Shown: positions 33,248 through 41,513, numbered from the stretch's first letter. The stretch: 64,000 nt of DNA from Falsiroseomonas sp051860665 (GCF_051860665.1 NZ_JBHYDM010000006.1:182010-246009); one strand, 5' to 3'. Program-made: numbers and translations. Notes: generated by a model not told the origin, from the letters alone.

Positions 33248-33302
33248 AGGAGACCAGCAGGGTGAGCACCATCAGGACCATGAACATGACGACGTAGGGC
33301 AT
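33234..33302 (-). CDS. Possible 22-aa single-helix membrane peptide
   Basis: A short open frame between pgeF and the lipoprotein gene would encode a peptide beginning MPYVVMFMVLMVLTLL and ending SCVFA, one hydrophobic helix. It starts 4 bases after the pgeF stop and its 3' end overlaps the lipoprotein start by 14 bases. The hydrophobic content and tight fit are suggestive, but length and lack of a strong ribosome-binding site make it uncertain. Confidence 0.3.
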   Translation of the reverse strand: MPYVVMFMVLMVLTLLVSCVFA

Positions 33303-33306
33303 TGGC

Positions 33307-34065
33307 TCACCCAGGGATAGCGATAGCGGAAAGCTGGTGGCCCAGCGGACCGCCGCCAGACAGCGTCCGCCGCCGATGGCTGAAAAAGCGCCCTTCCTGG
33401 GCCAGCGTGTCCTGGAACAGCGCCTCGGCGCGGGCGAGGCCGGCGGCGGCCAGGCGGGCCTGGCAATAGCCGGCCAGGTCGAACTGCCAGCGATCGTCCC
33501 GCCGGCCGGCGGCGAAGAAGCGCGCCGACGCGGCGTTCTGGGCCAGGACGGCCTCCCGCAGGTCGGGGCCGACCTCGTAGCTCGCCTGCCCGATGCAGGG
33601 GCCCACCACCGCCTCGATATTCTCCCGCTTCGCCCCGAGGCCTTCCATGGCGGCGATGGTGGATTCCAGCACGCCGGCCACGGCGCCGCGCCAGCCGGCA
33701 TGGGCGGCACCGACCACGCCCGCCTGGCGGTCGGCGAAGAGCACGGGCGCGCAATCGGCGGTCAGCACGCCGATCGCCTGGCCGGGGCGGTTCGTCACCA
33801 GCGCATCGGCGGTGGGGCGGGTGGCGTCGGTCCAGCCCGGGCGCGCATCGGCCACCGCCACGCCATGCACCTGCACCAGGCCCAGCATTTCCTGCGCCCC
33901 CAGCACGCCGGCGCAGGCCAAGCGGTTCCGGCGCACCGCCTCCGGATCATCCTGCCCGGAGAGGGAACAGTTCAACGTGGCATAGGCGCCGCGGGACACG
34001 CCGCCCTCCCGCGTGAAGAAGCCATGCGGCAGGCCCAGATCGGCCGTCAGGAAGCCGGGGGTCAT
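33307..34065 (-). CDS. pgeF: Peptidoglycan editing factor PgeF (YfiH, laccase-domain protein)
   Basis: A 252-aa DUF152/YfiH-family zinc protein, cytoplasmic. Family members remove wrongly incorporated residues from peptidoglycan precursors. The His/Cys site is visible in LVQVHG, LTADCAPVLF and GAAHAGWRGAVAGVL, followed by VVGPCIGQASYEVG. The start overlaps the methyltransferase stop by 4 bases, within an envelope-related operon. Confidence 0.92.
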   Translation of the reverse strand: MTPGFLTADLGLPHGFFTREGGVSRGAYATLNCSLSGQDDPEAVRRNRLACAGVLGAQEMLGLVQVHGVAVADARPGWTDATRPTADALVTNRPGQAIGVLTADCAPVLFADRQAGVVGAAHAGWRGAVAGVLESTIAAMEGLGAKRENIEAVVGPCIGQASYEVGPDLREAVLAQNAASARFFAAGRRDDRWQFDLAGYCQARLAAAGLARAEALFQDTLAQEGRFFSHRRRTLSGGGPLGHQLSAIAIPG

Positions 34066-35057
34066 GCGGATTCGAATCCTGGCAGGGTGGGCAGGCGAGG
34101 GTCGCAGAGGGCCAGCACCTTGAACAGCCGGCCCATTCCCTCCGCCGCGACCAGCCGCTCGGCACCGGACAGGATTTCCCCGGCCAGGCGTGGCCGGGCG
34201 CGGGCCAGCATGGCGGCGCGGGTCATCAGGCCCAGGCGCTGCAGGAACAGCCCCTGCGGCAGCGGCCCCTGCGCGGCAGCGCCCTGCGCGCGGGCGGTGC
34301 GGGCGAGGGCGGCGAAATCCACATGGGCGGTCAGGTCGGCGCTTCCGGGATCCGCCAGCGGGTCGAGGCCGGTGGCCTGCCCCCGCACCGCCTGCAGGCT
34401 CTCGCCGAAGCCGGACTCCGCCGGGCCGTAGTCGAGGAACAGCGCCGCGCCACCCTGCGTCGCCAGCCGCCGGGCGAGCTGCGCCGCCACGGCCTGCGCG
34501 GCCTCGCCCACCTCCTGCACCGCGCCCTCCGGCGCCTCGGTGGGCAGCGCCATCTCCGTGGGCTCTTCGACGAAGCGGCCCTCTGCCACATGGCGTTCGC
34601 GCCAGCCGCCATCGCGGCGGATGAACTGCCGGATCGGCAGGGCGTCCAGGAACTCGTTGCCGATCAGCAGCATGGGGCCGGCGGGCAGGGTGGCCAGGTC
34701 CTCGTGCCAGTCCGCCACCGCATCCCCCAGCATGCGGCGCTGCTGCTCCCGCAGGGCGGGCGAGGTCTCGACCAGATGCAGCCGCAGTGCCGCCCGGAAG
34801 GGGGCGGCCACCTCGCCCACCGCCCGCAGCGCATCGGCCATCAGCGTGCCGCGGCCGGGACCCACCTCGACCAGCAGCACGGGGTGGGGGCGGCCCATCA
34901 GCTCCCAGCTCACCGCCGCCCAGCCGCCCAGCACTTCCCCGAAAGCCTGGGAGATTTCGGGCGCGGTGGTGAAGTCGCCGGCCCGGCCGAAGGGGGAGGC
35001 AGGCCGCGCGTAGTAGGCGGCGATGGCCCGCGCCATGAAATGGTCGAGCCGCTCCAT
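34062..35057 (-). CDS. SAM-dependent methyltransferase, MidA/NDUFAF7 family
   Basis: A 331-aa class I methyltransferase of the family whose eukaryotic member NDUFAF7 dimethylates an Arg of complex I subunit NDUFS2. Family blocks are SPFGRAGDFTTAPEISQAFG, the SAM motif LVEVGPGRGTLMADAL and LFLDYGPAES. The bacterial target is probably the NuoD subunit (inferred). It abuts lgt (start and stop share a base) and overlaps pgeF by 4 bases. Confidence 0.9.
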   Translation of the reverse strand: MERLDHFMARAIAAYYARPASPFGRAGDFTTAPEISQAFGEVLGGWAAVSWELMGRPHPVLLVEVGPGRGTLMADALRAVGEVAAPFRAALRLHLVETSPALREQQRRMLGDAVADWHEDLATLPAGPMLLIGNEFLDALPIRQFIRRDGGWRERHVAEGRFVEEPTEMALPTEAPEGAVQEVGEAAQAVAAQLARRLATQGGAALFLDYGPAESGFGESLQAVRGQATGLDPLADPGSADLTAHVDFAALARTARAQGAAAQGPLPQGLFLQRLGLMTRAAMLARARPRLAGEILSGAERLVAAEGMGRLFKVLALCDPRLPTLPGFESA

Positions 35058-35848
35058 CAGCCGGGGCGGCGGGCCCGCAGCATCAGCGCCGCACCCACCA
35101 GGATCATCGGCAGCGACAGAAGCTGGCCCATGGTGGCGCCGGCAAACAGGAAGCCGAGATGCGCATCCGGCTGCCGGAAGAACTCACCCACGAAGCGGGC
35201 CAGCCCATAGAGCGCCAGGAAGGCGCCGGTCACAAAACCCTCGCGTTCCCGGATGCCGGGGATGCGGACCAGGATATTCAGCGCGACGAAGAGCAGCACG
35301 CCCTCCATCGCCGCCTGATAGAGCTGGCTGGGGTGTCGCGGCTCCGGCCCGCCGGTCGGGAAGACCATGGCCCAGGGCACCTCGGTCACGCGCCCCCAGA
35401 GCTCGCCATTGATGAAATTCGCCAGCCGCCCCAGCCCGAGCCCGATCGGCACCACCGGCGCCACCCGGTCCCCGAAGCGCAGCGCCGGCAGCCCCTGGCG
35501 CCGGCAGAACCACAGCGCCGCGACGATGACGCCCAGCATGCCGCCATGGAAGGACATGCCCCCCTGCCAGACATACAGCGCCTCCCACGGCGCGGAGATG
35601 TAGTAGCCGGGTCGGTAGAACAGCACATAGCCGAGCCGCCCGCCCAGAATGATGCCGAGGGTGGTCCAGGTGACGAAGTCGTCCAGCTGTTCCCGGCTGG
35701 CCGCGACCGGGGCCAGCGCCACCAGCCGCCGCGCCAGCATCCAGCCCAGCACGATGCCGGCGATATAGGCCAGCGCATACCAGCGCAGCGCGAAGGGGCC
35801 GATCTCGATCAGCACCGGGTCGATGACGGGGAAGGCGATCACGAACAT
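35057..35848 (-). CDS. lgt: Prolipoprotein diacylglyceryl transferase
   Basis: Inner-membrane enzyme that adds diacylglycerol to the lipobox Cys of prolipoproteins. It is 263 aa with about seven helices and conserved blocks RLGYVLFYRP, GGMSFHGGMLG and the signature GRLANFINGELWGR. It is placed between hldD (4-base gap) and the midA-like gene. Several predicted lipoproteins in this window are its likely substrates. Confidence 0.96.
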   Translation of the reverse strand: MFVIAFPVIDPVLIEIGPFALRWYALAYIAGIVLGWMLARRLVALAPVAASREQLDDFVTWTTLGIILGGRLGYVLFYRPGYYISAPWEALYVWQGGMSFHGGMLGVIVAALWFCRRQGLPALRFGDRVAPVVPIGLGLGRLANFINGELWGRVTEVPWAMVFPTGGPEPRHPSQLYQAAMEGVLLFVALNILVRIPGIREREGFVTGAFLALYGLARFVGEFFRQPDAHLGFLFAGATMGQLLSLPMILVGAALMLRARRPG

Positions 35849-35852
35849 CAGG

Positions 35853-36833
35853 TCACCGGTGCGGGTCGGGGTTCAGCAAAAAGTCCCGCACGTAGCGGCC
35901 GACGCCGTCCTCCAGCGTCGTGGGCGCCCGGTCGAATCCGGCCGCGCGCAGCTTCGCCATCGGGGCTTCCGTGAAATACTGGTATTTCCCGCGCAGGTCC
36001 GGCGGCATGTCGATGAATTCGATGCGGGCGTTCTGGCCGAGGCCGGCGAACATCGCCCGGATCAGGTCGACGAAGCTGCGCGCCTGGCCGGAGCCGATAT
36101 TGAACAGGCCGCTGACCTTCGGGTGGTCCAGCAGCCAGAGCATCGCCGCCACGCAATCATCCACATGCACGAAGTCGCGCATCTGCGCGCCATCGGCATA
36201 GTCGGGGCGGTCGGAGCGGAACAGCCGCGCCGGCTCACCCCGCGCAACCTCATGGAATTTATGGAAGACCACGCTGGCCATGCGGCCCTTGTGGTATTCG
36301 TTCGGCCCATAGACGTTGAAGAAGCGCAAGCCTGCCCATTGCGGCGGCGCCGGGTAGCCGCGGGCCAGCATATCCGCGACGCGCCGGTCGAAGGCCAGCT
36401 TCGACCAGCCATAGAGGTTGAGCGGCCGCAGCGCCGCCAGCGCAGCCGCGCTCTCGTCATCCGCAAAGCCCAGGGCGCCGTCGCCATAGGTGGCGGCGGA
36501 GGAGGCGTAGATGAAGGGGATGCCGCGCGCCGCGCATTCCGCCCAGAGCGCCAGCGGCAGGGCCAGGTTGGTGGCCGCCACCAGGTCGCCATCGGTCGCC
36601 GTGGTGGCGCTGATCGCCCCCATATGCAGCACGGCGGTGACCTTGGGCTGGCTTTTCCAGAAATCGGGCAGCTGGTCCGGGGCCAGAATGCCGGCGATGC
36701 CGTGATGCGCCAGGTTGCGCCACTTCACGCCATCCCGCAGCCGGTCCACCACCAGGACCTCCTCGCCCCGGTCACAGAGTGCGGCGACCAGGTTCGACCC
36801 GATGAAACCGGCGCCGCCGGTCACGACATACAT
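35853..36833 (-). CDS. hldD: ADP-L-glycero-D-manno-heptose 6-epimerase
   Basis: NAD(P)-dependent extended SDR, 326 aa, that makes the heptose donor for lipopolysaccharide inner core. The start is MYVVTGGAGFIGSNLVAAL, the catalytic Ser region is YASSAATYGDG, Tyr-x3-Lys is YGWSKLAFD and the family block is LRFFNVYGPNEYHKG. It is the first gene of the minus-strand envelope operon, divergent from ubiK. Confidence 0.93.
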   Translation of the reverse strand: MYVVTGGAGFIGSNLVAALCDRGEEVLVVDRLRDGVKWRNLAHHGIAGILAPDQLPDFWKSQPKVTAVLHMGAISATTATDGDLVAATNLALPLALWAECAARGIPFIYASSAATYGDGALGFADDESAAALAALRPLNLYGWSKLAFDRRVADMLARGYPAPPQWAGLRFFNVYGPNEYHKGRMASVVFHKFHEVARGEPARLFRSDRPDYADGAQMRDFVHVDDCVAAMLWLLDHPKVSGLFNIGSGQARSFVDLIRAMFAGLGQNARIEFIDMPPDLRGKYQYFTEAPMAKLRAAGFDRAPTTLEDGVGRYVRDFLLNPDPHR

Positions 36834-36937
36834 CGGCGGTTGTCCCTTCGCGTCGCGGCTCCCATTTCGCCGCGGGCGGGGTATAGGCCGCGGCATCGCG
36901 GGCGGACAAGGCACGCAGAATCAGGCAGGAGGTCGTG

Positions 36938-37309
36938 ATGACCAGCGAAACCGGACCCGGCAGCACGGGCTCCAGCGGGACCGGCTCCAGCAGCACGGGC
37001 GGCGGCAACGGCCCGAAGCGGGGCCTCTTCGACGACCTGGCCGGCATGGCGGGCGGCGCCTTCTCGGTGCTCGCGGGCGCCCGCGCCGAGGCCGAGGCCA
37101 TGGGCCGCGCGCAGATCGAGGCCATGGTCCAGCGCCTGGACCTGGTGCGGCGCGAGGACCTGGACGCGGCGCTGGAAGTGGCCCGCCGCGCCCGGGAACA
37201 GGCGGAGGCGCTGGAAGCCCGCGTCGCCGCGCTGGAGGCGAAGCTGTCCCAGGCCGCCCCGGCGGCCGATCCGGCGGTGGATCCCGGCCTCGCCGTCGAC
37301 GGCGGTTGA
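36938..37309 (+). CDS. ubiK: Ubiquinone biosynthesis accessory factor UbiK (BMFP family)
   Basis: A 123-aa protein whose core (GLFDDLAGMAGGAFSVLAG, then RREDLDAALEVARRARE) and terminal coiled coil (EALEARVAALEAKL) define the UbiK/BMFP family, which helps aerobic ubiquinone assembly and binds lipids. A Ser/Gly/Thr-rich N-terminal tail is extra. ATG at 36938 is chosen because GGAGG sits 5 bases upstream; the in-frame GTG at 36935 is too close. The leader contains GGTATAGGCCGCGGCATC, also found in nearly the same form before the phasin gene. Confidence 0.85.
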   Translation: MTSETGPGSTGSSGTGSSSTGGGNGPKRGLFDDLAGMAGGAFSVLAGARAEAEAMGRAQIEAMVQRLDLVRREDLDAALEVARRAREQAEALEARVAALEAKLSQAAPAADPAVDPGLAVDGG

Positions 37310-37377
37310 AGGGCGCGGCCGAGGCAGGATCGGCGCCCCGGCCGCCAAGCCTTTGGCCCGCATCACGGATGCGACTC

Positions 37378-37407
37378 TTGCGGTGGCGTTTCGCACCTGC
37401 GTAGTCT
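37378..37407 (+). promoter_or_regulatory. Candidate promoter for the ybjN-like gene
   Basis: TTGCGG (37378-37383) and TAGTCT (37402-37407) are separated by 18 bases, a plausible housekeeping promoter. Transcription would begin near 37414, giving a leader of about 70 bases that includes the hairpin at 37430-37454. Confidence 0.35.
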
Positions 37408-37429
37408 ACCCGTAGTGGCGATTCGGACA

Positions 37430-37454
37430 GGCGCCCCCCATTACCAGGGGCGCC
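37430..37454. repeat. Leader hairpin upstream of the ybjN-like gene
   Basis: GGCGCCCC pairs with GGGGCGCC (8 bp) around a 9-base loop, followed by the palindrome CCCGATCGGG and then the GGAGG ribosome-binding site of the downstream gene. It could end ubiK transcripts or regulate the next gene from its leader. Confidence 0.4.
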
Positions 37455-37482
37455 ACCCCGATCGGGCGAAGGAGGTGCCGCA

Positions 37483-37989
37483 ATGTCCGCTTATGTCGGA
37501 TATGAGGAACGCGACCGATCCGCGAATCCCCTCGATGTGCTGGAACAGATCGTGACAGCCAATGAATGGGTGTTCGACCGCCGGTCGGACAGCGAAATGG
37601 CAGCGGAAGCACCGGGCAAGTGGTGCGACTACGGCCTGTATTTCTCCTGGTCGCAGGAGATCAGCGCCATGCATTTCTCCTGCACCTTCGACCTGAAGGT
37701 GCCGGCCGGGAAGCGCGATCGGCTGTTCGAACTGCTGGCCCTGGCCAATGAGAAGCTCTGGATCGGCCATTTCGGCCTGGACAGCGAGGATGGCGTGCCG
37801 GTGTTCCGTCATGCCGTGCTGCTGCGCGGCGCCCCCGGCGCCTCGGCCGAGAGCCTCGAGGACATGGTCGATATCGCCATCACCGAATGCGAGCGCTTCT
37901 TCCCCGCCTTCCAGTTCGTCCTCTGGGGCGGCAAGCCCCCGGCCGAGGCGCTGCAGGCCGCCATGCTGGACTGCGTCGGCGAGGCCTGA
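37483..37989 (+). CDS. YbjN domain-containing protein
   Basis: A 168-aa YbjN-fold (type III secretion chaperone-like) cytoplasmic protein: NPLDVLEQIVTANEWVFDR, the beta-rich middle LYFSWSQEISAMHFSCTFD and a C-terminal helix after the FVLWGGKPPAEAL segment. YbjN proteins affect motility and stress in enterobacteria, but their molecular role is unsettled. It has a strong GGAGG site 7 bases before the ATG. The order ubiK, ybjN, proC appears to be a conserved alphaproteobacterial block (from memory). Confidence 0.88.
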   Translation: MSAYVGYEERDRSANPLDVLEQIVTANEWVFDRRSDSEMAAEAPGKWCDYGLYFSWSQEISAMHFSCTFDLKVPAGKRDRLFELLALANEKLWIGHFGLDSEDGVPVFRHAVLLRGAPGASAESLEDMVDIAITECERFFPAFQFVLWGGKPPAEALQAAMLDCVGEA

Positions 37990-38032
37990 ACCCGGCCTTG
38001 CCAAGCGCGCGGGCGGCGGCAAGGCTGCCCGC

Positions 38033-38833
38033 ATGACCGAGACCCTTCCCCCCCTCCTCCTCATCGGCTGCGGCAAGATGGGCGGCGCCATGCTGGCCGG
38101 CTGGCGCGAACGCGGCCTGGGCGAGACGATCATCGTCGACCCCTTCGCCAGCGCCCCGATCGCCGGCGCGACCCTGCTGCGGGATCCGGCGGAGATCCCT
38201 CCAGGATTTGCCCCCGCCGCGGTGATCCTGGCGACCAAGCCGCAGGAGGCGCCGGCCACCTTGCCCGCCTATGCCCGCTTCGGGGGCGGTGCCGTCTTCG
38301 TCTCCATCATGGCGGGCAAGACCGTGGGCTTCATGCAGGGGCTGCTGGGGGCGGGCGCCGCCGTGGTGCGCGCCATGCCCAATACCCCCGCCGCCGTGCG
38401 CCAGGGTTTCACCGTGGCCTTCGCCGGCCCCGGCGTCTCCGCAGCCCAGCGCCGCCTGGCCGATACGCTGCTGGCTGCCACGGGCGAGGTCGACTGGGTG
38501 GACCAGGAGGGGCTGCTGGACCCGGTCACCGCCGTCTCCGGCGGCGGCCCGGCCTATGTCTTCCTGCTGGCCGAGCTGCTGGAGGCCGCGGCGGTGGAAC
38601 AAGGCATCCCCGCCGAGCTCGCCCGCCGCATGGCCCGGGCCACCGTCGCCGGTTCCGGCGCCCTGCTGGCCGCAAGCCCGGAGGACGCCGCCCAGCTCCG
38701 CAAGAATGTCACCAGCCCCAAGGGCACCACGGAACGCGCCCTGGCCGTGCTGATGGCGGAGGCCGCCTGGCCACGGGCGATTTCGGAGGCCATTGCGGCG
38801 GCGACCGCGCGGTCGCGCGAACTCGCCGGCTGA
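38033..38833 (+). CDS. proC: Pyrroline-5-carboxylate reductase
   Basis: Last step of proline synthesis, reducing pyrroline-5-carboxylate with NAD(P)H. It is 266 aa. The cofactor motif is LLIGCGKMGGAMLAGW, followed by AMPNTPAAVRQG and the signature VTAVSGGGPAYVFLLAEL with SPKGTTERAL near the end. The gene starts 43 bases after the ybjN-like gene. Confidence 0.95.
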   Translation: MTETLPPLLLIGCGKMGGAMLAGWRERGLGETIIVDPFASAPIAGATLLRDPAEIPPGFAPAAVILATKPQEAPATLPAYARFGGGAVFVSIMAGKTVGFMQGLLGAGAAVVRAMPNTPAAVRQGFTVAFAGPGVSAAQRRLADTLLAATGEVDWVDQEGLLDPVTAVSGGGPAYVFLLAELLEAAAVEQGIPAELARRMARATVAGSGALLAASPEDAAQLRKNVTSPKGTTERALAVLMAEAAWPRAISEAIAAATARSRELAG

Positions 38834-38857
38834 ATTCACGCATTTCCCATTGGCGCC

Positions 38858-38873
38858 GGGGGCTTCCGCCCCC
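38858..38873. repeat. Short hairpin between proC and the COQ9/TetR-like gene
   Basis: GGGGGC, TTCC, GCCCCC form a 6-bp stem with a four-base loop, 12 bases before the next start codon. It could attenuate readthrough from proC or modulate ribosome access. Confidence 0.3.
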
Positions 38874-38884
38874 AACATCGGGTC

Positions 38885-39481
38885 ATGCAATCCACCGACA
38901 CCCAGCTGCTCGATGCCCTGTTCACCGTGATCGCGGAGCAGGGCTGGCGCGGCGTGACCCCCGGCCGCCTGTCTGGCCTCTCCGGCATCCCGGCCGGGGA
39001 GCTGGTGCGGCGCTTCCCCTCCCGCCTCGACCTGCTGCGGCTGCATGCCGATGCGGTGGCGGAGAGCGTGGCCGCCGGCACCGTGCCCGGCCAGGGCGGC
39101 ACGCCGCGGGACCGGATCTTCGACGTGCTGATGCGCGGCGTGGATGCGCTGCTGCCGCATCGCGCCGGCATGCTGCGGCTGATCTCCGACATGCGGCGGG
39201 ACGGCGTGCTGGCCTTGGCCCTGGCGCCGATCCTCCAGCGCAGCATGGAGCGGATGCTGGATGCGGCCGAGCTGGATTCGACCGGGCTGCAGGGCAAGCT
39301 GCGTGCCACAGGACTTGTCGGCGTCTGGCTGATGACGATCCGCGCCTGGGAGAAGGACGAGTCCGTGGACATGGGCGCCACCATGGCCGCGCTGGACCGG
39401 GCCCTGGACCGGGCGGAGCAGGCGGCGCGCAGCCTGCGGATCGAGCCCGGGGACCGTGCCGTGCCCGATCCCGGTGCCTGA
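38885..39481 (+). CDS. TetR-fold protein with COQ9-like C-terminus
   Basis: A 198-aa all-helical protein. The N-terminus resembles a TetR DNA-binding domain (EQGWRGVTPGRLSGLSGIPA, ELVRRFPSRLDLL). The rest, with RAGMLRLISDMRRDGVLALA and the terminal IRAWEKDESVDMGATMAALD, resembles COQ9, a TetR-fold lipid-binding protein of ubiquinone synthesis. Nearby ubiK supports that reading, while the adjacent phasin gene would fit a regulator. Both remain possible. Confidence 0.65.
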   Translation: MQSTDTQLLDALFTVIAEQGWRGVTPGRLSGLSGIPAGELVRRFPSRLDLLRLHADAVAESVAAGTVPGQGGTPRDRIFDVLMRGVDALLPHRAGMLRLISDMRRDGVLALALAPILQRSMERMLDAAELDSTGLQGKLRATGLVGVWLMTIRAWEKDESVDMGATMAALDRALDRAEQAARSLRIEPGDRAVPDPGA

Positions 39482-39519
39482 TCCGGCCTGGGTCCCGTGC
39501 TGCAAGACGCGGTCCTGAG

Positions 39520-39532
39520 AAGACTAAGTCTT
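39520..39532. repeat. AT-rich palindrome followed by T-run upstream of the phasin gene
   Basis: AAGACTAAGTCTT is an odd palindrome followed directly by TTTT. It may be a weak intrinsic terminator for the preceding gene or a regulator site. It stands out because the surroundings are very GC-rich. Confidence 0.35.
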
Positions 39533-39534
39533 TT

Positions 39535-39556
39535 TTGTGCAACGCAGCATTTTGCG
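39535..39556 (+). promoter_or_regulatory. TGC-rich site, possible PhaR operator
   Basis: TTGTGCAACGCAGCATTTTG carries TGC/GCA half-sites like those bound by the polyhydroxyalkanoate repressor PhaR in alphaproteobacteria, and it lies about 75-95 bases upstream of the phasin start. A TATAGG string at 39582 could be the promoter -10 element. Inference only. Confidence 0.3.
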
Positions 39557-39629
39557 TCTTCTGCCGCCCTGCGGCCTCCGGTATAGGCCGCCGCATCCCT
39601 GACCCCCTGCGCCTGAGGAGCTTGTTGCG

Positions 39630-40061
39630 ATGTCCGACCGCTTTGGCATGAAGCCTGACGAGATGATGCGCATGCTGTCCGAGTTCCGCATGCCGGCAAT
39701 GCCCGACATGTCGGGTCTGGCCGAGGCGCAGCGGCGCAACCTGGAGGCGCTGTCCAACGCCAATCGCGTGGCGCTGGAAGGCGCGCAGGCCGTGGCGCGG
39801 CGGCACATGGAGATCCTGCAGGCCTCGATGGCGGAAATGACCGATGCCATCCGCACCATGTCCGGCACGGAAAGCCCGCAGGCCCGCGCCGCCAAGCAGG
39901 CGGAGCTGCTGAAGTCCGCCTATGAGCGGGCCGTGGCGAATATGAAGGAGGTCGCCGACCTCATCCAGAACTCCAATACCGAGGCGCTGAGCGTGCTGAA
40001 CAAGCGCTTCACAGAGGCTATGGACGAGGTGAAGGCCCTGGTCGCCAAGCAGGGCGGCTGA
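39630..40061 (+). CDS. Phasin family protein
   Basis: A 143-aa amphipathic helical protein of the phasin_2 type: LSNANRVALEGAQAVARRHM, EILQASMAEMTDAIRTMSG, then a C-terminal helix with EVADLIQNSNTEALSVLNKR. Phasins coat polyhydroxyalkanoate granules. A GAGG ribosome-binding site precedes the ATG. The gene stands alone between terminator-like elements. Confidence 0.92.
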   Translation: MSDRFGMKPDEMMRMLSEFRMPAMPDMSGLAEAQRRNLEALSNANRVALEGAQAVARRHMEILQASMAEMTDAIRTMSGTESPQARAAKQAELLKSAYERAVANMKEVADLIQNSNTEALSVLNKRFTEAMDEVKALVAKQGG

Positions 40062-40069
40062 TTCGAAAA

Positions 40070-40098
40070 GCCCTCTCCCCCTGCCTGGGGGAGAGGGC
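40070..40098. terminator. Bidirectional 11-bp hairpin between the phasin and sensor-kinase genes
   Basis: GCCCTCTCCCC pairs perfectly with GGGGAGAGGGC around a 7-base loop in the convergent gap. No T-tract follows on the plus strand; on the minus strand the stem is followed by CTTTTCG, giving a short T-run. The best terminator candidate in the window. Confidence 0.6.
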
Positions 40099-40105
40099 GG
40101 CGCAC

Positions 40106-41503
40106 TCAGACCGGTAGCCGCACCCGCGCCCTCAACCCGCCCAGCGGGCTGTCCTCCAGCACGATATCTCCGCCATGCGCGCGCGCGATGTCCCGCGCGA
40201 TGGCGAGGCCGAGGCCGGTGCCGCCGGCCGTCAGCGTGGCAAACGGGCGAAAGGCTTCCTCCCGCTGCGCCTCCGGAATGCCGGGCCCGTCGTCATCCAC
40301 CGTCACCTGCGCCCAGGCCCCGGCCTCGGCGCGGGGAATCTCCGCCACCGTCACGCTGACCCGCCGCGCATGCTTGCGGGCATTGTCCAGCAGATTGGCG
40401 AGGCAGCGCCGCAGCGCATCCGGCCGCAGCGGCAGTTCCAGTGCCTCCGGCGCCTCCACCACCACCACCGCGCCATCGCGCCGCGCCTTCTTGGCCACTT
40501 CGCGCACCAGCCCGACGAGGTCGGTCGGCTGGGTCTGCTCCTGCGCCTCGCCGCGCGCGAAGGCGAGATAGGCGGCGACCATCCGCTCCATCTCCTCCAC
40601 GTCTTCCGTCAGCGCCGCCACATCCTCCTCCGCCTCCGCCCGGTGCGGCAGCATGGCGAGCGCGAGCCGCATGCGGGTCAGCGGGGTGCGCAGGTCGTGG
40701 CTGATGCCGGCGAGCATATCCGTGCGCTGGGCCACGAAGCGGCGGATCCGGTCCTGCATGCGGTTGAAGGCGCTGGCGGCCTGGCGGACCTCGGCCGCCC
40801 CCTCCGGCTTCATCAGCCCGATGTCGCGGCCCAGCCCGAAGGCCTCCGCCGCGCCGGCCAGCCGCCTGATGGCGCGCACCTGGTTCTTCATGAACAGCGC
40901 GGCGACGCCGAACAGCAGCAGGGAGGATCCGACCAGCCAGATGAAGAAGAGGTAGAGCGTGCCGGTGAACAGGCGCTTGCGCGGCGCCTCCACATGCAGC
41001 ACGCCGTCGGGCAGCTGGATGCGGATGATCACGCTGCGGCGGTCGGATTGCCAGTCGGCGTCGAAGGGCCGCCGCACCCGCTCCGCCATCGCATGCGCCA
41101 GGTCGTCCTCCAGCGGCAGCAGGGGCAGGGAGGCGGCGCGGTCGGGCAGCACGCCCAGGCTGGCCCCGGCCTCGAAGGCCAAGGCGAGGTCCAGCCGCCA
41201 GGCGGCGTCGCGGAACAGCCAGGCCCGGTCGGCGGGGTCGGGCATGCGCTGCATGATCTCGATCACCACCCCGATCTCGCCCGCCACGCCGCCGGCCAGG
41301 CGGCGGGAGATGACATCGAGGTGGTTGCCATAGAACAGCTGCAGCGCGACCCCCTGCAGGATCAGCAGCGGCAGCAGGATGATCAGCAGCGACCGGCCGA
41401 GCAGGCCGCGCGGCAGCAGGGTGCGCAGGCGCTGGCCGAAGGCGCGCACCGGCCGCACCGGCACCGCGGCCTGCAGCGGCTTGGCGCCCGGCGCGAGGCT
41501 CAT
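40106..41503 (-). CDS. Sensor histidine kinase (EnvZ-like)
   Basis: A 465-aa membrane kinase. Two transmembrane helices (about 37-60 and 175-200) flank a periplasmic sensor of about 120 residues, then come HAMP, the H-box LAGISHDLRTPLTRMR (His269), N-box LANLLDNARKHA, DDGPGIP and GGTGLGLAIARDIARAHGG. It is the cognate of the OmpR-type regulator whose gene ends 10 bases upstream. The signal is unknown. Confidence 0.93.
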   Translation of the reverse strand: MSLAPGAKPLQAAVPVRPVRAFGQRLRTLLPRGLLGRSLLIILLPLLILQGVALQLFYGNHLDVISRRLAGGVAGEIGVVIEIMQRMPDPADRAWLFRDAAWRLDLALAFEAGASLGVLPDRAASLPLLPLEDDLAHAMAERVRRPFDADWQSDRRSVIIRIQLPDGVLHVEAPRKRLFTGTLYLFFIWLVGSSLLLFGVAALFMKNQVRAIRRLAGAAEAFGLGRDIGLMKPEGAAEVRQAASAFNRMQDRIRRFVAQRTDMLAGISHDLRTPLTRMRLALAMLPHRAEAEEDVAALTEDVEEMERMVAAYLAFARGEAQEQTQPTDLVGLVREVAKKARRDGAVVVVEAPEALELPLRPDALRRCLANLLDNARKHARRVSVTVAEIPRAEAGAWAQVTVDDDGPGIPEAQREEAFRPFATLTAGGTGLGLAIARDIARAHGGDIVLEDSPLGGLRARVRLPV

Positions 41504-41513
41504 GTGCCCCCCC

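Noticed and set aside
38885..39481. Confident TetR regulator call
   Set aside because: The C-terminal half resembles COQ9, so a plain regulator call was not made.
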